Source: CAKOSP01 sp964372145 (GTDB lineage Bacteria > Bacillota_I > Bacilli_A > RF39 > UBA660). Taken from it: a DNA stretch of 56,574 bases. Below the pieces are notes generated by a model that did not search any database, had not been told where the DNA came from, and saw only the letters and a program-made list of their open reading frames with translations. The position numbers and the translations under genes are program-made. Of this stretch, positions 43,148-52,098 are shown piece after piece; the first letter of the stretch is position 1, and each line of letters opens with the position of its first letter. Location of the stretch: contig CAYJPM010000003.1 in assembly GCA_964372145.1 (NCBI GenBank), forward strand, positions 1-56,574, given 5' to 3'.

Positions 43148-45262
43148 CTATACTAGAATAAGTGTATGAACACCGTTTGTATATGGTATATCATTAGCTA
43201 GTCTAATTCTATCATTACTTACTGTATTGTATATTTCTATATTTAATTCACTTGATGTTATATTATCAAAAGTAAATTTATAACTACCAAATTGGTACAT
43301 ATTTAGATCCTCTAAGTTTCCTTCAAATAAAACATTACCATTGTCTGTTATTTTAATAACTTGATTAATAGCACCGCCAATACCAAAATTATTTAGCACA
43401 AACGATACTGTATTTCCTTCTTTTTCATAATTACTTAATCCTAGTTGATATCCCAAATGGTAATATATCCAATTAAATGCGGTTATTTCACCATTTGTTA
43501 GCATTGCTGGATTATATGGCATACTATTTTCTTTTAAAAATTCTTCTGTTAAAATGTATTCCGTAGCCATATTCATAACATTTTCAGATGTGTTATCTAT
43601 TGGAGATAAAGGGCCATCTCCATCTGGATCTAATAATGTTAATTCTTTATAATGATGAGCTAAACTTATTGTAGCAAAACCATACATAGCAAGTTCTCTT
43701 ACAAATCCTTCTACATCTATTTTTCCCCATGCATCGTGATATTGTGTGTCATAACCATATAATGTTTCACCATCTGATATACTTCTTTGAGTAATATAAA
43801 ATATTTGTTGCATTTCCGGGCTGTATACATGAAGATCCATTCCTTTAACAACATCATCTGATATTCCACCTAGATTATCATCATGAAATGTTAATCTTTC
43901 TTGTTGTTCTTCTGTTGCGTTATTAAATAGTGTTGGCCACCTTACATTTACATCATATTCTATTGGAAACATACTTAATACACCTTCCATAATGTAAGCA
44001 TGTTCGTCATAATCTGTTTGTAATATTTCGTTTGAACTATGAAATTCACCCCATATACCTATCATACCAAATTGTACTCCATAAACAACATCATAAAATA
44101 AATCTATATTATCATTTATAAAAACCTTTAGTTGATTAGTATGTTTAACAATTTGTTCTGCTGTTACTTCTTGAACAGATGTTAAACTACCATCTTCATG
44201 AAAAGTTCTAGTATGTATATACGCAAATCTTAATATTATTTGTATATCTAACTCTTGTATTTTGTTTAAATATGCTAATATTTGATCAAATGCTATTTGA
44301 TCTAAATCTTTATCATAATAGTCGGATAAGTATATATATACTTGCATATGATCTAATTCTGTTACTTCTCCATTTATTTCATAAATTCTATTATTATCTA
44401 ATAATCTATATGGATCATTATCAGTTTTAATTTCATATGGTAAATTAGGTTCGATTCTATTGGCAGAAGGTGGATAATCTCCTCCCCATGCTACGTTACT
44501 ACCTACAAATAAAAATGATTCTCCTCTGAATCCTCTTGCATAATTTTCAGTTAATAATTCACCATCTGTCATCAATGATAAGTTATCAATTAGTTCTACA
44601 TTAGCACTCATCTTTTCTTCTTGAAGTAAAAAATTTGCTGTTAACTTCTTTTTGGCGTTAAGATATTGATTTTCATTTAAATTTATAAAAGTAATAGTTA
44701 TTGTCCAATTTTGATTAACTCCTGTATTATAATTGGTAGAACTAATAGATTGCCCTTCTTTTATTTTAATTAAACCTTCATAGGTTGTTATATCAAAACC
44801 TTTAATGACTTCATTAGTTTTGTAATCAGTTACACTCTTGTAAGTTAACCCTTCTATTTCAGTTACGGCGTTACCACTTGGGTCAGTTACTGTTAGAATC
44901 AATTCTGGTGTGTCTTCTGATACAGAGTAAACAAATTCATTTTTACTAATATTTAGATACACTTGATAATTACCAAATACTTCAATGTTATCAGCACCAG
45001 ATTTTAAATTTGCTATTGATGTTGTTGTTGAAGATATACTGCCGTCATCTTCTGAAAAATTATTCATATCTGCGTATAAATCAATTGGTGCACCATCAAT
45101 AAAAGTTAATGCTCCTGATGTTCCAGTTGAAATACTTGTATTAGTTTTTGAATAATCAGCATATGTATCAGACAAATAAGCATATGACAAAGCAAATGTT
45201 GTTACAACAATTAATATTAATATTATCAATAAAGATTTTTTATACTTATTGTGTCTAAACAT
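43148..45262 (-). CDS. Surface protein: shared N-module plus DUF4874/DUF4832-like domain
   Basis: 704 residues. Signal helix (LLIILILIVVTTFALSYAYLS), then the same module as in the downstream gene (SEDTPELILTVTDPSGNAV, GLTYKSV, KGFDITT, LTANFLL). From about 240 there is a glycoside-hydrolase-like barrel domain: ILRFAYIHTRTFHEDG, FGMIGIWGEFHSS and VNVRWPTL are features of DUF4874/DUF4832 proteins, thought to act on polysaccharides. A beta-sandwich ends the protein. AGGAGACAAC precedes the ATG, as in the other gene. Substrate unknown. Confidence 0.65.
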   Translation of the reverse strand: MFRHNKYKKSLLIILILIVVTTFALSYAYLSDTYADYSKTNTSISTGTSGALTFIDGAPIDLYADMNNFSEDDGSISSTTTSIANLKSGADNIEVFGNYQVYLNISKNEFVYSVSEDTPELILTVTDPSGNAVTEIEGLTYKSVTDYKTNEVIKGFDITTYEGLIKIKEGQSISSTNYNTGVNQNWTITITFINLNENQYLNAKKKLTANFLLQEEKMSANVELIDNLSLMTDGELLTENYARGFRGESFLFVGSNVAWGGDYPPSANRIEPNLPYEIKTDNDPYRLLDNNRIYEINGEVTELDHMQVYIYLSDYYDKDLDQIAFDQILAYLNKIQELDIQIILRFAYIHTRTFHEDGSLTSVQEVTAEQIVKHTNQLKVFINDNIDLFYDVVYGVQFGMIGIWGEFHSSNEILQTDYDEHAYIMEGVLSMFPIEYDVNVRWPTLFNNATEEQQERLTFHDDNLGGISDDVVKGMDLHVYSPEMQQIFYITQRSISDGETLYGYDTQYHDAWGKIDVEGFVRELAMYGFATISLAHHYKELTLLDPDGDGPLSPIDNTSENVMNMATEYILTEEFLKENSMPYNPAMLTNGEITAFNWIYYHLGYQLGLSNYEKEGNTVSFVLNNFGIGGAINQVIKITDNGNVLFEGNLEDLNMYQFGSYKFTFDNITSSELNIEIYNTVSNDRIRLANDIPYTNGVHTLILV

Positions 45263-45407
45263 ACGTTGTCTCCTATTTTTATAATTATATCATATTTTTA
45301 ATTGATTTTCTATAACTTTTTTTAAAAAAAATGTCGATTTTGCTTGTTATTTTACTTCTTTTTCTATTAATCATTGACACTATTTATTTTTTTAAATGTC
45401 AAATAAA

Positions 45408-45429
45408 AAAATAGCATTATAGCTATTTT
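45408..45429 (-). terminator. Terminator after thrS
   Basis: An 8-base stem (45408-45415 with 45422-45429) and 6-base loop, then Ts on the minus strand. Confidence 0.7.
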
Positions 45430-47156
45430 TTATTAATTATTCTGTTGTTAATATAATCGATAAACTCATCATATGATAATGTAGTTGTTTCTTGTGAACC
45501 AAGTACTCTATATGAAATAGTTTTATTATCAACTTCATTTTGTCCTATAATTAAAGTAATAGGATTTTTATTCATTTGACTTTCTCTCATTTTATACGAT
45601 AATTTTTCATTTCTGTCATCAAGTTCTACTCTGTAATTTAGTTTTTTTAATTTATCTAATAATTCTTTAGTATATTCTAGATGATATTCATTATTAACAG
45701 GAATTATATTTATTTGAGTTGGAGCCAACCATAATGGAAATGCCCCTGCATAATGTTCTATTAAAATCCCTATAAATCTTTCAATTGACCCATAAATAAC
45801 TCTATGTAACATTACTGGTCTTTTCTTAGTTCCATCCTTATCAACGTATGTTAAATCAAATCTTTCTGGTAAATTCATATCTAATTGAATAGTTCCACAT
45901 TGCCAAACTCTGCCTAATGAATCTTTAATTTTGAAATCTAATTTTGGACCATAAAAAGCTCCATCTCCAGGATTGACTTTGCAAACATGTCCTGATTTTA
46001 AACACGCTGCTTCTAATGCTTTTTCACTTTTCTCCCAGATAGCTAAGTCACCAATATATTTATCTTCAGGTCTAGTAGATAATTCTATTTCATAAGTTAA
46101 ATCAAATATTTTATACATTCTATCAATGAAACCAATTAGTCTTACAACTTCAGATTCAATTTGTTCTTCAGTCATAAAAATATGTGCATCATCTTGTGTA
46201 AATGTTCTTACTCTAAATAATCCATTTAATGCACCACTTGCTTCATGTCTATGAACTAAACCTAATTCACCTACTCTAAGTGGCAAATCTTTATAAGAAT
46301 ATAAGGAATTTTTATAAACTAACATTCCTCCAGGACAATTCATTGGTTTAATAGCGAATTCTTTGTCATCTATTTCAGAAGTATACATATTTTCTCTATA
46401 GTTATACCAATGTCCTGATACTTCCCATAATTCTTTGTTAAGCATAATAGGAGTTTTTATAAATGAATATTCTTCTTTTGTATGTTCATCATACCAAAAA
46501 TTTTCTAATATATTTCTTACAATCATCCCTTTTGGTAAAAAGAATGGAAATCCTGGACCGTATTCACTCATCATGAATAAATCTAATTCTTTACCAAGTT
46601 TTTTATGATCTCTTTTTTTTGCTTCTTCTAGTAAATTTAAATGATTATTTAAATCTTCTTCTGATTCAAAACATACACCATATATTCTTTGTAACATTTT
46701 ATTTTTAGCATCACCTTTAAAGTATGCTCCAGAACATTTTAATAATTTATAATGTTTTAATTCCTTAACAGTTTCAACATGAGGCCCACGGCATAAATCA
46801 GTAAATTCACCTTGTGAGTATGCAGAGATAATTTCATTATCTGGCATACTATTTATAAGATCTAATTTGTATTCATCATCATTAAACATTTCTAAAGCTT
46901 CTTCTTTAGATAATTCTTTTCTTATAATTCTTTTACCATCTTTAGATATTTTTTTCATTTCTTTTTCTATTTTAGTAAAATCTTCTTCTGTAATGGAAGC
47001 ATTTCCAAGATCTATATCATAATAGAATCCTTCTTCGATAACTGGTCCAACCCAAAATTTAGCTTCCGGATATAATCTTTTTACAGCTTGCGCTAACATA
47101 TGAGCACAACTATGATTAATTATACTTAACTTTTCATTTTCTTTAATATTTTCCAT
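45423..47156 (-). CDS. thrS: Threonyl-tRNA synthetase lacking the TGS domain
   Basis: 577 residues rather than about 640. The N-terminal TGS domain is absent; the protein begins near the editing (N2) domain (NHSCAHMLAQAVKRLYPEA, CRGPHV with its editing site Cys/His). The class II catalytic core is intact: motif 2 (VHRHEASGALNGLFRVRTFTQDDAHIF) and motif 3 (PVMLHRVIYGSIERFIGIL), with MNCPGGM. The anticodon-binding domain ends it. Its expression is controlled by the T-box upstream. TGS loss is also known in mycoplasma enzymes. Confidence 0.97.
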   Translation of the reverse strand: MENIKENEKLSIINHSCAHMLAQAVKRLYPEAKFWVGPVIEEGFYYDIDLGNASITEEDFTKIEKEMKKISKDGKRIIRKELSKEEALEMFNDDEYKLDLINSMPDNEIISAYSQGEFTDLCRGPHVETVKELKHYKLLKCSGAYFKGDAKNKMLQRIYGVCFESEEDLNNHLNLLEEAKKRDHKKLGKELDLFMMSEYGPGFPFFLPKGMIVRNILENFWYDEHTKEEYSFIKTPIMLNKELWEVSGHWYNYRENMYTSEIDDKEFAIKPMNCPGGMLVYKNSLYSYKDLPLRVGELGLVHRHEASGALNGLFRVRTFTQDDAHIFMTEEQIESEVVRLIGFIDRMYKIFDLTYEIELSTRPEDKYIGDLAIWEKSEKALEAACLKSGHVCKVNPGDGAFYGPKLDFKIKDSLGRVWQCGTIQLDMNLPERFDLTYVDKDGTKKRPVMLHRVIYGSIERFIGILIEHYAGAFPLWLAPTQINIIPVNNEYHLEYTKELLDKLKKLNYRVELDDRNEKLSYKMRESQMNKNPITLIIGQNEVDNKTISYRVLGSQETTTLSYDEFIDYINNRIINKK

Positions 47157-47187
47157 TTTTATTTTCCTTTCTTATTTAAAATAAAAA

Positions 47188-47374
47188 CCACATACTTGCC
47201 AAGGAGCAAATATGCGGTACCATCCTATTTTTTACTTAATTATAATAACGGTTTTAAGCCGGAGTTTATTAACTCTCTCAAAAAGTAGTAATTATTAAAT
47301 AAATTTATTAGTTCCCACCTAACACTAATTCTCTTTAAAATTTCTTCAATAATCTTGTCTTTTCTCATTGATTT
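47188..47374 (-). ncRNA. T-box riboswitch (threonine) upstream of thrS
   Basis: The T-box core AGGATGGTACCGC lies at 47214-47226 on the minus strand. The terminator is a strong hairpin (47188-47217, GCATA pairing plus TTGC/GCAA) then Ts. In Stem I the loop between two helices reads UACUACU, giving ACU (Thr) specifier codons (47284-47289), which fits thrS. Uncharged tRNA-Thr would favour the antiterminator. Confidence 0.92.
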
Positions 47375-47380
47375 ACATAG

Positions 47381-47409
47381 ATTATAACAAAAAACATTTT
47401 GATTTTCAA
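47381..47409 (-). promoter_or_regulatory. thrS promoter
   Basis: TTGAAA (47404-47409), 17-base spacer, TATAAT (47381-47386), about 7 bases before the T-box begins. Confidence 0.75.
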
Positions 47410-47417
47410 GTATTTAC

Positions 47418-47699
47418 TTATCTTTCATAACTTTCTACTGGATAATCAATTAAAATAAATTTATCTGGATCATTCAAATATTGCACAGCTATATTGGTTA
47501 AGTAATAATTCATATTGCTATCCATACCTAAGAATTGATTTCCTATTAAATAATTAAGCATGATTAAATTTCCTATATTACTTATTTCACATATAGATTT
47601 AATCATTTCTGAATTTTTTAAATTATTATCTGTTAAATTATCATTTATATAAGTTAGTGTATAATTAACTGCTCTTTTTAATATTATATTTTCTTTCAT
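47418..47699 (-). CDS. Hypothetical small protein upstream of thrS
   Basis: 93 residues from the ATG at 47699 (AAAGGAG upstream); an upstream ATG at 47738 has no ribosome site. Helical, with IKSICEISNIGNLIMLNYLIGNQFLGMDSN in the centre. No family known. Divergent from the polymerase gene. Confidence 0.55.
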   Translation of the reverse strand: MKENIILKRAVNYTLTYINDNLTDNNLKNSEMIKSICEISNIGNLIMLNYLIGNQFLGMDSNMNYYLTNIAVQYLNDPDKFILIDYPVESYER

Positions 47700-47730
47700 A
47701 CGTTTTTCTCCTTTGATATATATTATCATA

Positions 47731-47759
47731 TTGTTCATAAAAAATATACATGTTATAAT
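47731..47759 (+). promoter_or_regulatory. Promoter of the Y-family polymerase gene
   Basis: TTGTTC (47731-47736), 17-base spacer, TATAAT (47754-47759). I see no LexA box here. Confidence 0.6.
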
Positions 47760-47779
47760 TTTATTGAAAGGATTTTATA

Positions 47780-49027
47780 ATGAGAATTAACCATAATATA
47801 TTATGTATAGATTTAAAAAGCTTTTTTGCATCGTGTGAATGCGTTGATAGGAATTTAGATCCTTATACCTTTCCTCTTGTTGTAGCTAGCAAAGAACAAG
47901 GTGGTGGTGCGATCACTTTAGCTATTACACCACATTTGAAAAAGCAAGGTGTTAAAGCTAGATGTAGATTATTTGAAATCCCTACTTTTATTAAATATGA
48001 AATTGCAGAACCTAGAATGGGACTATATAAAGATTACAGTCAAAAAGTTAGAAATATTTTTTTAGAATTTGTTGCTAAAGAAGATTTATATATATATTCA
48101 ATAGATGAATGTTTTTTAGATCTTACTAATTATATCAAATTATATAAGAAAACTGACTATGAAATTGCCGAAGAAATATTAAATACAATTTACTTAAGAA
48201 CAGGTTTAACTGCAACATGCGGAATTGGACCTAATTTATTTATTGCTAAAGTAGCAATGGATACTGATGCTAAAAAATATAAAAATGGAATTACTAAATG
48301 GACTTATGATGATTTAGAAGATAAATTGTGGAGTATTGACAATGTAAATAAAATTTGGGGCATTGGAAAACAAATGACAAAAAAACTTAATAACTTAGGA
48401 ATTTACACTACTAAAGATTTTGTTGATTATGATAAAAATAAAATAAAATCTTTGTTTGGTGTTATTGGTCTTGAAATGTATAACAATTTACATGGTTTTG
48501 ATAATAGAACCATTGATCAGTTAAATAAACAAGAAAAAGATAAAAGCTATTCAATATCACATACTTTTTTTAAAGATTACGATGAAAACAATTCAAAATT
48601 AGTTATTATGGAGATGTGCAATAATTTATCTGAGAGATTAAGAAAGAATAAAAAAGAATGTAAAACTATTACTTTAAAAGTTAATTATTCTAAAGAAATT
48701 GGAGGATTTTTTAATAAATCTATATCATTAGATAACCACACAGATAAAAGTAATATCATTTGTGAAATATGTTATATGATTTTTGATCAATTATATGAAA
48801 ATTTACCTATCAGAAAAATTGATGTTAATTTATCAAATATTCAAAATAAAACCAGTGAACAATTGTCTTTATTTAATGATTCTTTATCTATAAATGATGA
48901 TAATAATTTTTTTAAAACTATTGATAGTATAAAAGAAAAATATGGAAAAGGATCTATAGAGAATGCTTCTAGTTTATTAGATGATTCATCAGTTGTTAAA
49001 TATAATAAAAAACATAAAAAAAACTAA
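47780..49027 (+). CDS. Y-family DNA polymerase (UvrX/UmuC-like)
   Basis: 415 residues. Translesion polymerase. Palm motifs LCIDLKSFFASCECVDRNLDP (Asp11) and YSIDECFLDLTNY supply the metal ligands; CGIGPNLFIAKVAMD and WGIGKQMTKKLNNLGI are the thumb. The Y-family branch is that of Bacillus UvrX/YqjW, with the beta-clamp motif QLSLF near the C-terminus. GAAAGG precedes the ATG. Confidence 0.93.
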   Translation: MRINHNILCIDLKSFFASCECVDRNLDPYTFPLVVASKEQGGGAITLAITPHLKKQGVKARCRLFEIPTFIKYEIAEPRMGLYKDYSQKVRNIFLEFVAKEDLYIYSIDECFLDLTNYIKLYKKTDYEIAEEILNTIYLRTGLTATCGIGPNLFIAKVAMDTDAKKYKNGITKWTYDDLEDKLWSIDNVNKIWGIGKQMTKKLNNLGIYTTKDFVDYDKNKIKSLFGVIGLEMYNNLHGFDNRTIDQLNKQEKDKSYSISHTFFKDYDENNSKLVIMEMCNNLSERLRKNKKECKTITLKVNYSKEIGGFFNKSISLDNHTDKSNIICEICYMIFDQLYENLPIRKIDVNLSNIQNKTSEQLSLFNDSLSINDDNNFFKTIDSIKEKYGKGSIENASSLLDDSSVVKYNKKHKKN

Positions 49028-49043
49028 GTTATCTTAGTTTTTT
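49018..49043. terminator. Bidirectional terminator
   Basis: An 11-base stem (49018-49028 with 49033-49043), A-rich and T-rich ends, between convergent genes. Confidence 0.8.
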
Positions 49044-50451
49044 ATCTTGATTCAGTACTATATCCATTACTTATATAATAATTTTTTATAGATGCATAAT
49101 CTGTTGGGAATGTTCCACCATATTCTAAATCTAATGTTGTTTTTTCAAGTGGAGACACTATTGTTAAAGTCATATCATCTTCATTTAATGTAATCGTTCC
49201 TACTATTCCATCAAAGGTATTTTTACCTGTAGTTTCCATTTTTACTGTTTCATATTCTGTTTCATTAGTGAACGTGTATACATAAGTTCTTTCTGATATA
49301 CCGATATATTTTAAAGAACTATCTATAGCTAAACTATCAGTCATTATTACTGTTCCTTCATAACCGTTTATCGTTTTTTCTGTATCAGTAGCATAAAAGA
49401 ATGCTTCTATTTCTGATGAAATCACAAACAATGATGATTCAACAGTTGTTTCTGATTCATCACATTTAACTAATATTTTTACTGTATATGTTCCTTCAGT
49501 TGTTATATACTCAGTTATATTTGTATCTGATGTATATTCATATGTACAAGTTTCTTTGCTATTAGACGCTATAAAATCATTTATATTAACTGTTCCATTA
49601 ATTGTAGAATATACATTTTTTGTTGCTACTTCTATAGGTGTTGTATCTGAAATTATAATATTATTTTTATATGTATTTGTACCACAAATAATATTATATT
49701 CATATGTTCCTGCCTTAGTATTATCTACGTCATTAAGATTTAATGTGCATGTAGATGAATCTACATTTGTAAATGTTGCGTAACTATTTATGTCATTGCT
49801 TAACTCTTCACCTAAAGTTATATTAATTTCTTTAGGAACTACAGTAATTGTTGGAGTTGTTTCTTTTGGTAAATTTAAATAATAGTATATACCATAAGCT
49901 ACTCCACCAATTAATACTAACATTAATATTACAAATAATACTTTATTGAATGGTTTTTTTTCTTTATTTTCTGGAGGCATTTGTCCTACTACTTCTTGAG
50001 TTAAATTTGTATTAACTGTTCCAAAATTAGAATCCATTACTGGCGGATTTGTAAAATTACTCATATCTATTGATGTAGCAAATGCATTTGCTTGGTCAAC
50101 TCCTGGAATATTATTCTGTACTGCAGAATAATTATCTTGATTATCAACTACATTATTTACCATTTCTGGTTGTACTGTTGTATTTAAAACTGGTTCTGTT
50201 ATAACCTCGTTATTATTTAATACCGGTTCTGTTACTACTCCAGGATTAACTGTATTTAAATTTTGTTGGTCAACAGGTAGTTCAGGATTTAAAGGTGCTG
50301 ATTGAACATTATTAAGATTATCCACTTCCCCCAAAACTTCAGTTGAATTATTTATATTTTCTATTGCTCCAATGTTGTTATTTATATTATTATTTTCATT
50401 ATTTGGTACATTATTACCGTTTGTATTATTATCCACTTTTTCAAGCCCCAT
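49042..50451 (-). CDS. Asn-rich, membrane-anchored protein with Ig-like domains
   Basis: 469 residues. The first 165 residues are Asn/Val/Pro-rich and probably disordered, with a repeated TEPVLN. One membrane helix (about 170-190, VLFVILMLVLIGGVAYGIYYYL) follows a KEKKP stretch. Outside are two or more Ig-like beta domains of the cadherin/DUF5011 kind (ITLGEELSNDINSYATFTNV, AGTYEYNIICG, GTYTVKILVKC) and a final beta-rich domain. No peptidase or ligand motif seen. Function unknown; surface-exposed. Confidence 0.6.
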   Translation of the reverse strand: MGLEKVDNNTNGNNVPNNENNNINNNIGAIENINNSTEVLGEVDNLNNVQSAPLNPELPVDQQNLNTVNPGVVTEPVLNNNEVITEPVLNTTVQPEMVNNVVDNQDNYSAVQNNIPGVDQANAFATSIDMSNFTNPPVMDSNFGTVNTNLTQEVVGQMPPENKEKKPFNKVLFVILMLVLIGGVAYGIYYYLNLPKETTPTITVVPKEINITLGEELSNDINSYATFTNVDSSTCTLNLNDVDNTKAGTYEYNIICGTNTYKNNIIISDTTPIEVATKNVYSTINGTVNINDFIASNSKETCTYEYTSDTNITEYITTEGTYTVKILVKCDESETTVESSLFVISSEIEAFFYATDTEKTINGYEGTVIMTDSLAIDSSLKYIGISERTYVYTFTNETEYETVKMETTGKNTFDGIVGTITLNEDDMTLTIVSPLEKTTLDLEYGGTFPTDYASIKNYYISNGYSTESR

Positions 50452-50503
50452 TTCTTTATTCTATATACATTATAAATTATATCACTATTTATTGCAATAA
50501 CAA

Positions 50504-50532
50504 TTGACAAATTGCTTGTAAATTTATATAAT
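50504..50532 (+). promoter_or_regulatory. rpsD promoter
   Basis: TTGACA (50504-50509), 17-base spacer, TATAAT (50527-50532), both perfect. Transcript would begin near 50540. Confidence 0.8.
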
Positions 50533-50538
50533 ATATGT

Positions 50539-50689
50539 GCAATTCTTTTGGCAGGGTCTATTATTTAATTGTAATGTGTTTATTAATATGTAAAGTAACC
50601 AAGACTGCCTTGGCGAAATAGTTTTAAACTCCCTATGAATAAATATGGACAACTAAAGCTTTGTAATAATACGAAAGGAGAAATAAAAT
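50539..50689 (+). ncRNA. rpsD 5' leader, candidate S4-binding regulatory RNA
   Basis: About 150 bases without an ORF between a strong promoter and rpsD. GGCAGGGTCT near the 5' end and AAGACTGCC at 50603 can pair in part, and CTCCCTATG later can pair with GGG. Bacillus rpsD is autoregulated through its leader, so a similar role is inferred. AAAGGAG ends it. Confidence 0.45.
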
Positions 50690-51264
50690 ATGGCAAGATA
50701 TACTGGTCCAGCTTATAAAAAATCTAGAAGACTTGGTTTTTCTACATTAGAAACTGGAAAAGAGTTAGCTAAAAGACCTTATGCACCTGGTGCTCATGGT
50801 CAAGATCGTAGAAGAAAACTAAATGATTATGGTGTTCAGTTACAAGAAAAACAAAAAGTAAGAATTATGTATGGTTTAACTGAAAAACAATTTAGAAGAA
50901 CTTTCGACAGAGCTGCAAAAATGCATGGTATAACTGTGAAAATTTACTTATATTATTAGAATCAAGATTAGACAATATGGTATACCGTATGGGTATGGCA
51001 AGAACTAGAAGAAGTTCTAGACAAATTGTTAATCATGGACATATTCTAGTTAATGGAACTAAAGTTGATATTCCTTCTTATACTTGTAAACCTGGAGATG
51101 TGATTACTATTAAAGAAAAATCTTTAAATCACCCTGCAGTTGTTGATGCATTAGAAGTAAATTTAAATACTTTACCATTTGTTGAATTCGATAAGAAAAA
51201 ACTAACTGGTAAATATGTTAGATTCCCAGAAAGAAATGAATTAAATTCTGAAATTAACAATTAA
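50690..51264 (+). CDS. rpsD: 30S ribosomal protein S4, apparent frameshift
   Basis: The first 80 residues or so (MARYTGPAYKKSRRLGFSTL to KMHGIT) match S4, then the frame runs out at 50959. The correct continuation (ENLLILLESRLDNMVYRMGMARTRR) is read in another frame from about 50938 and gives the S4 RNA-binding domain (RQIVNHGHILVNGTKVDI) to 51264. Total length 575 is one base short of a multiple of three, so one base is missing near 50935-50938, where GGTGAA was expected and GTGAA is found. S4 is essential, so an assembly error is more likely than a real mutation. Confidence 0.9.
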
Positions 51265-51289
51265 TCGTTGAATTCTATAACAGATAATA

Positions 51290-51315
51290 AAAATACTACC
51301 TCGAGGTAGTATTTT
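51290..51315. terminator. Bidirectional terminator after rpsD
   Basis: An 11-base perfect stem (51290-51300 with 51305-51315), TCGA loop, and T-run on the plus strand. Confidence 0.85.
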
Positions 51316-52045
51316 TTTTGTTTTCTATATTATCGTAATAATTTACATTATTTACTTCTTGGTTTTGTTTTAGATATTGTAAATCTTTTTGTAAATCCTT
51401 GAGTTTATTTTTTTTAACTTCTGAAGCCGGAGTTGCTGCTAAATGTTCTATTTTATTACTGGTAATTGAATTATCATCTTCTTTTGATGAGTTAACATTA
51501 TTTTTTAAAAACATATCTAGCACATCATCATCAAGAATTTTATCACTTCTTTTAAAAGATATATTATATTTTCTTGAACCTTTTAATAGTTTCGAATAAT
51601 TCCCCATTCCTATATTAACAAAAAGATTGTTTATATTTTCAGAAAATTTATTTTTATATTTCATGACTGAGTATTCTAAATCTTCTATATACTCTTCTTT
51701 TTCTAATGTTCTTAAACTTTTTAAAACTATTGCTTGACTTTGAGTTTTGTAACTTTCATTTTTTTCTAAGTCTTTTAATAAATTAACCATTTCTTTTTTG
51801 AAGTATTCACTCTTGTTTTTAATAAAATAACTTTTTATTATATTTATTCCAATAGCTTGAGTTATATTATTTTTTCTATCTATCGCAAATAATTCTGATT
51901 CTTTATTTTTATAAACAATCTTATTTCCTACAAAAAAAGTCGTTGGTAGTATTATTCCTAAAGTCAACATAAAAGCAGGATTTAATATTAATCCTGTAGC
52001 TAATAAAGATATTATTATTATTAATGGTATTTTATTATTTTTCAT
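51296..52045 (-). CDS. Hypothetical membrane protein
   Basis: 249 residues. Two hydrophobic segments at the N-terminus (about 7-40), then a long helical, charged soluble part with KNNITQAIGINIIKSYFIKNKSE and a Lys/Asn-rich C-terminus. No family recognised. The overall design (N-terminal anchor, helical tail) resembles the unknown protein at 37899, but I see no clear sequence match. Confidence 0.6.
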   Translation of the reverse strand: MKNNKIPLIIIISLLATGLILNPAFMLTLGIILPTTFFVGNKIVYKNKESELFAIDRKNNITQAIGINIIKSYFIKNKSEYFKKEMVNLLKDLEKNESYKTQSQAIVLKSLRTLEKEEYIEDLEYSVMKYKNKFSENINNLFVNIGMGNYSKLLKGSRKYNISFKRSDKILDDDVLDMFLKNNVNSSKEDDNSITSNKIEHLAATPASEVKKNKLKDLQKDLQYLKQNQEVNNVNYYDNIENKKNTTSR

Positions 52046-52098
52046 ATTACTTCTTTTAAATTATATCAAAATTACATATTATATTCCATAAAAAAACA

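Noticed and set aside
47700..47779. LexA box before the Y-family polymerase
   Set aside because: I looked for GAAC-N4-GTTC on both strands; only an isolated GTTC half-site in the -35 is present.
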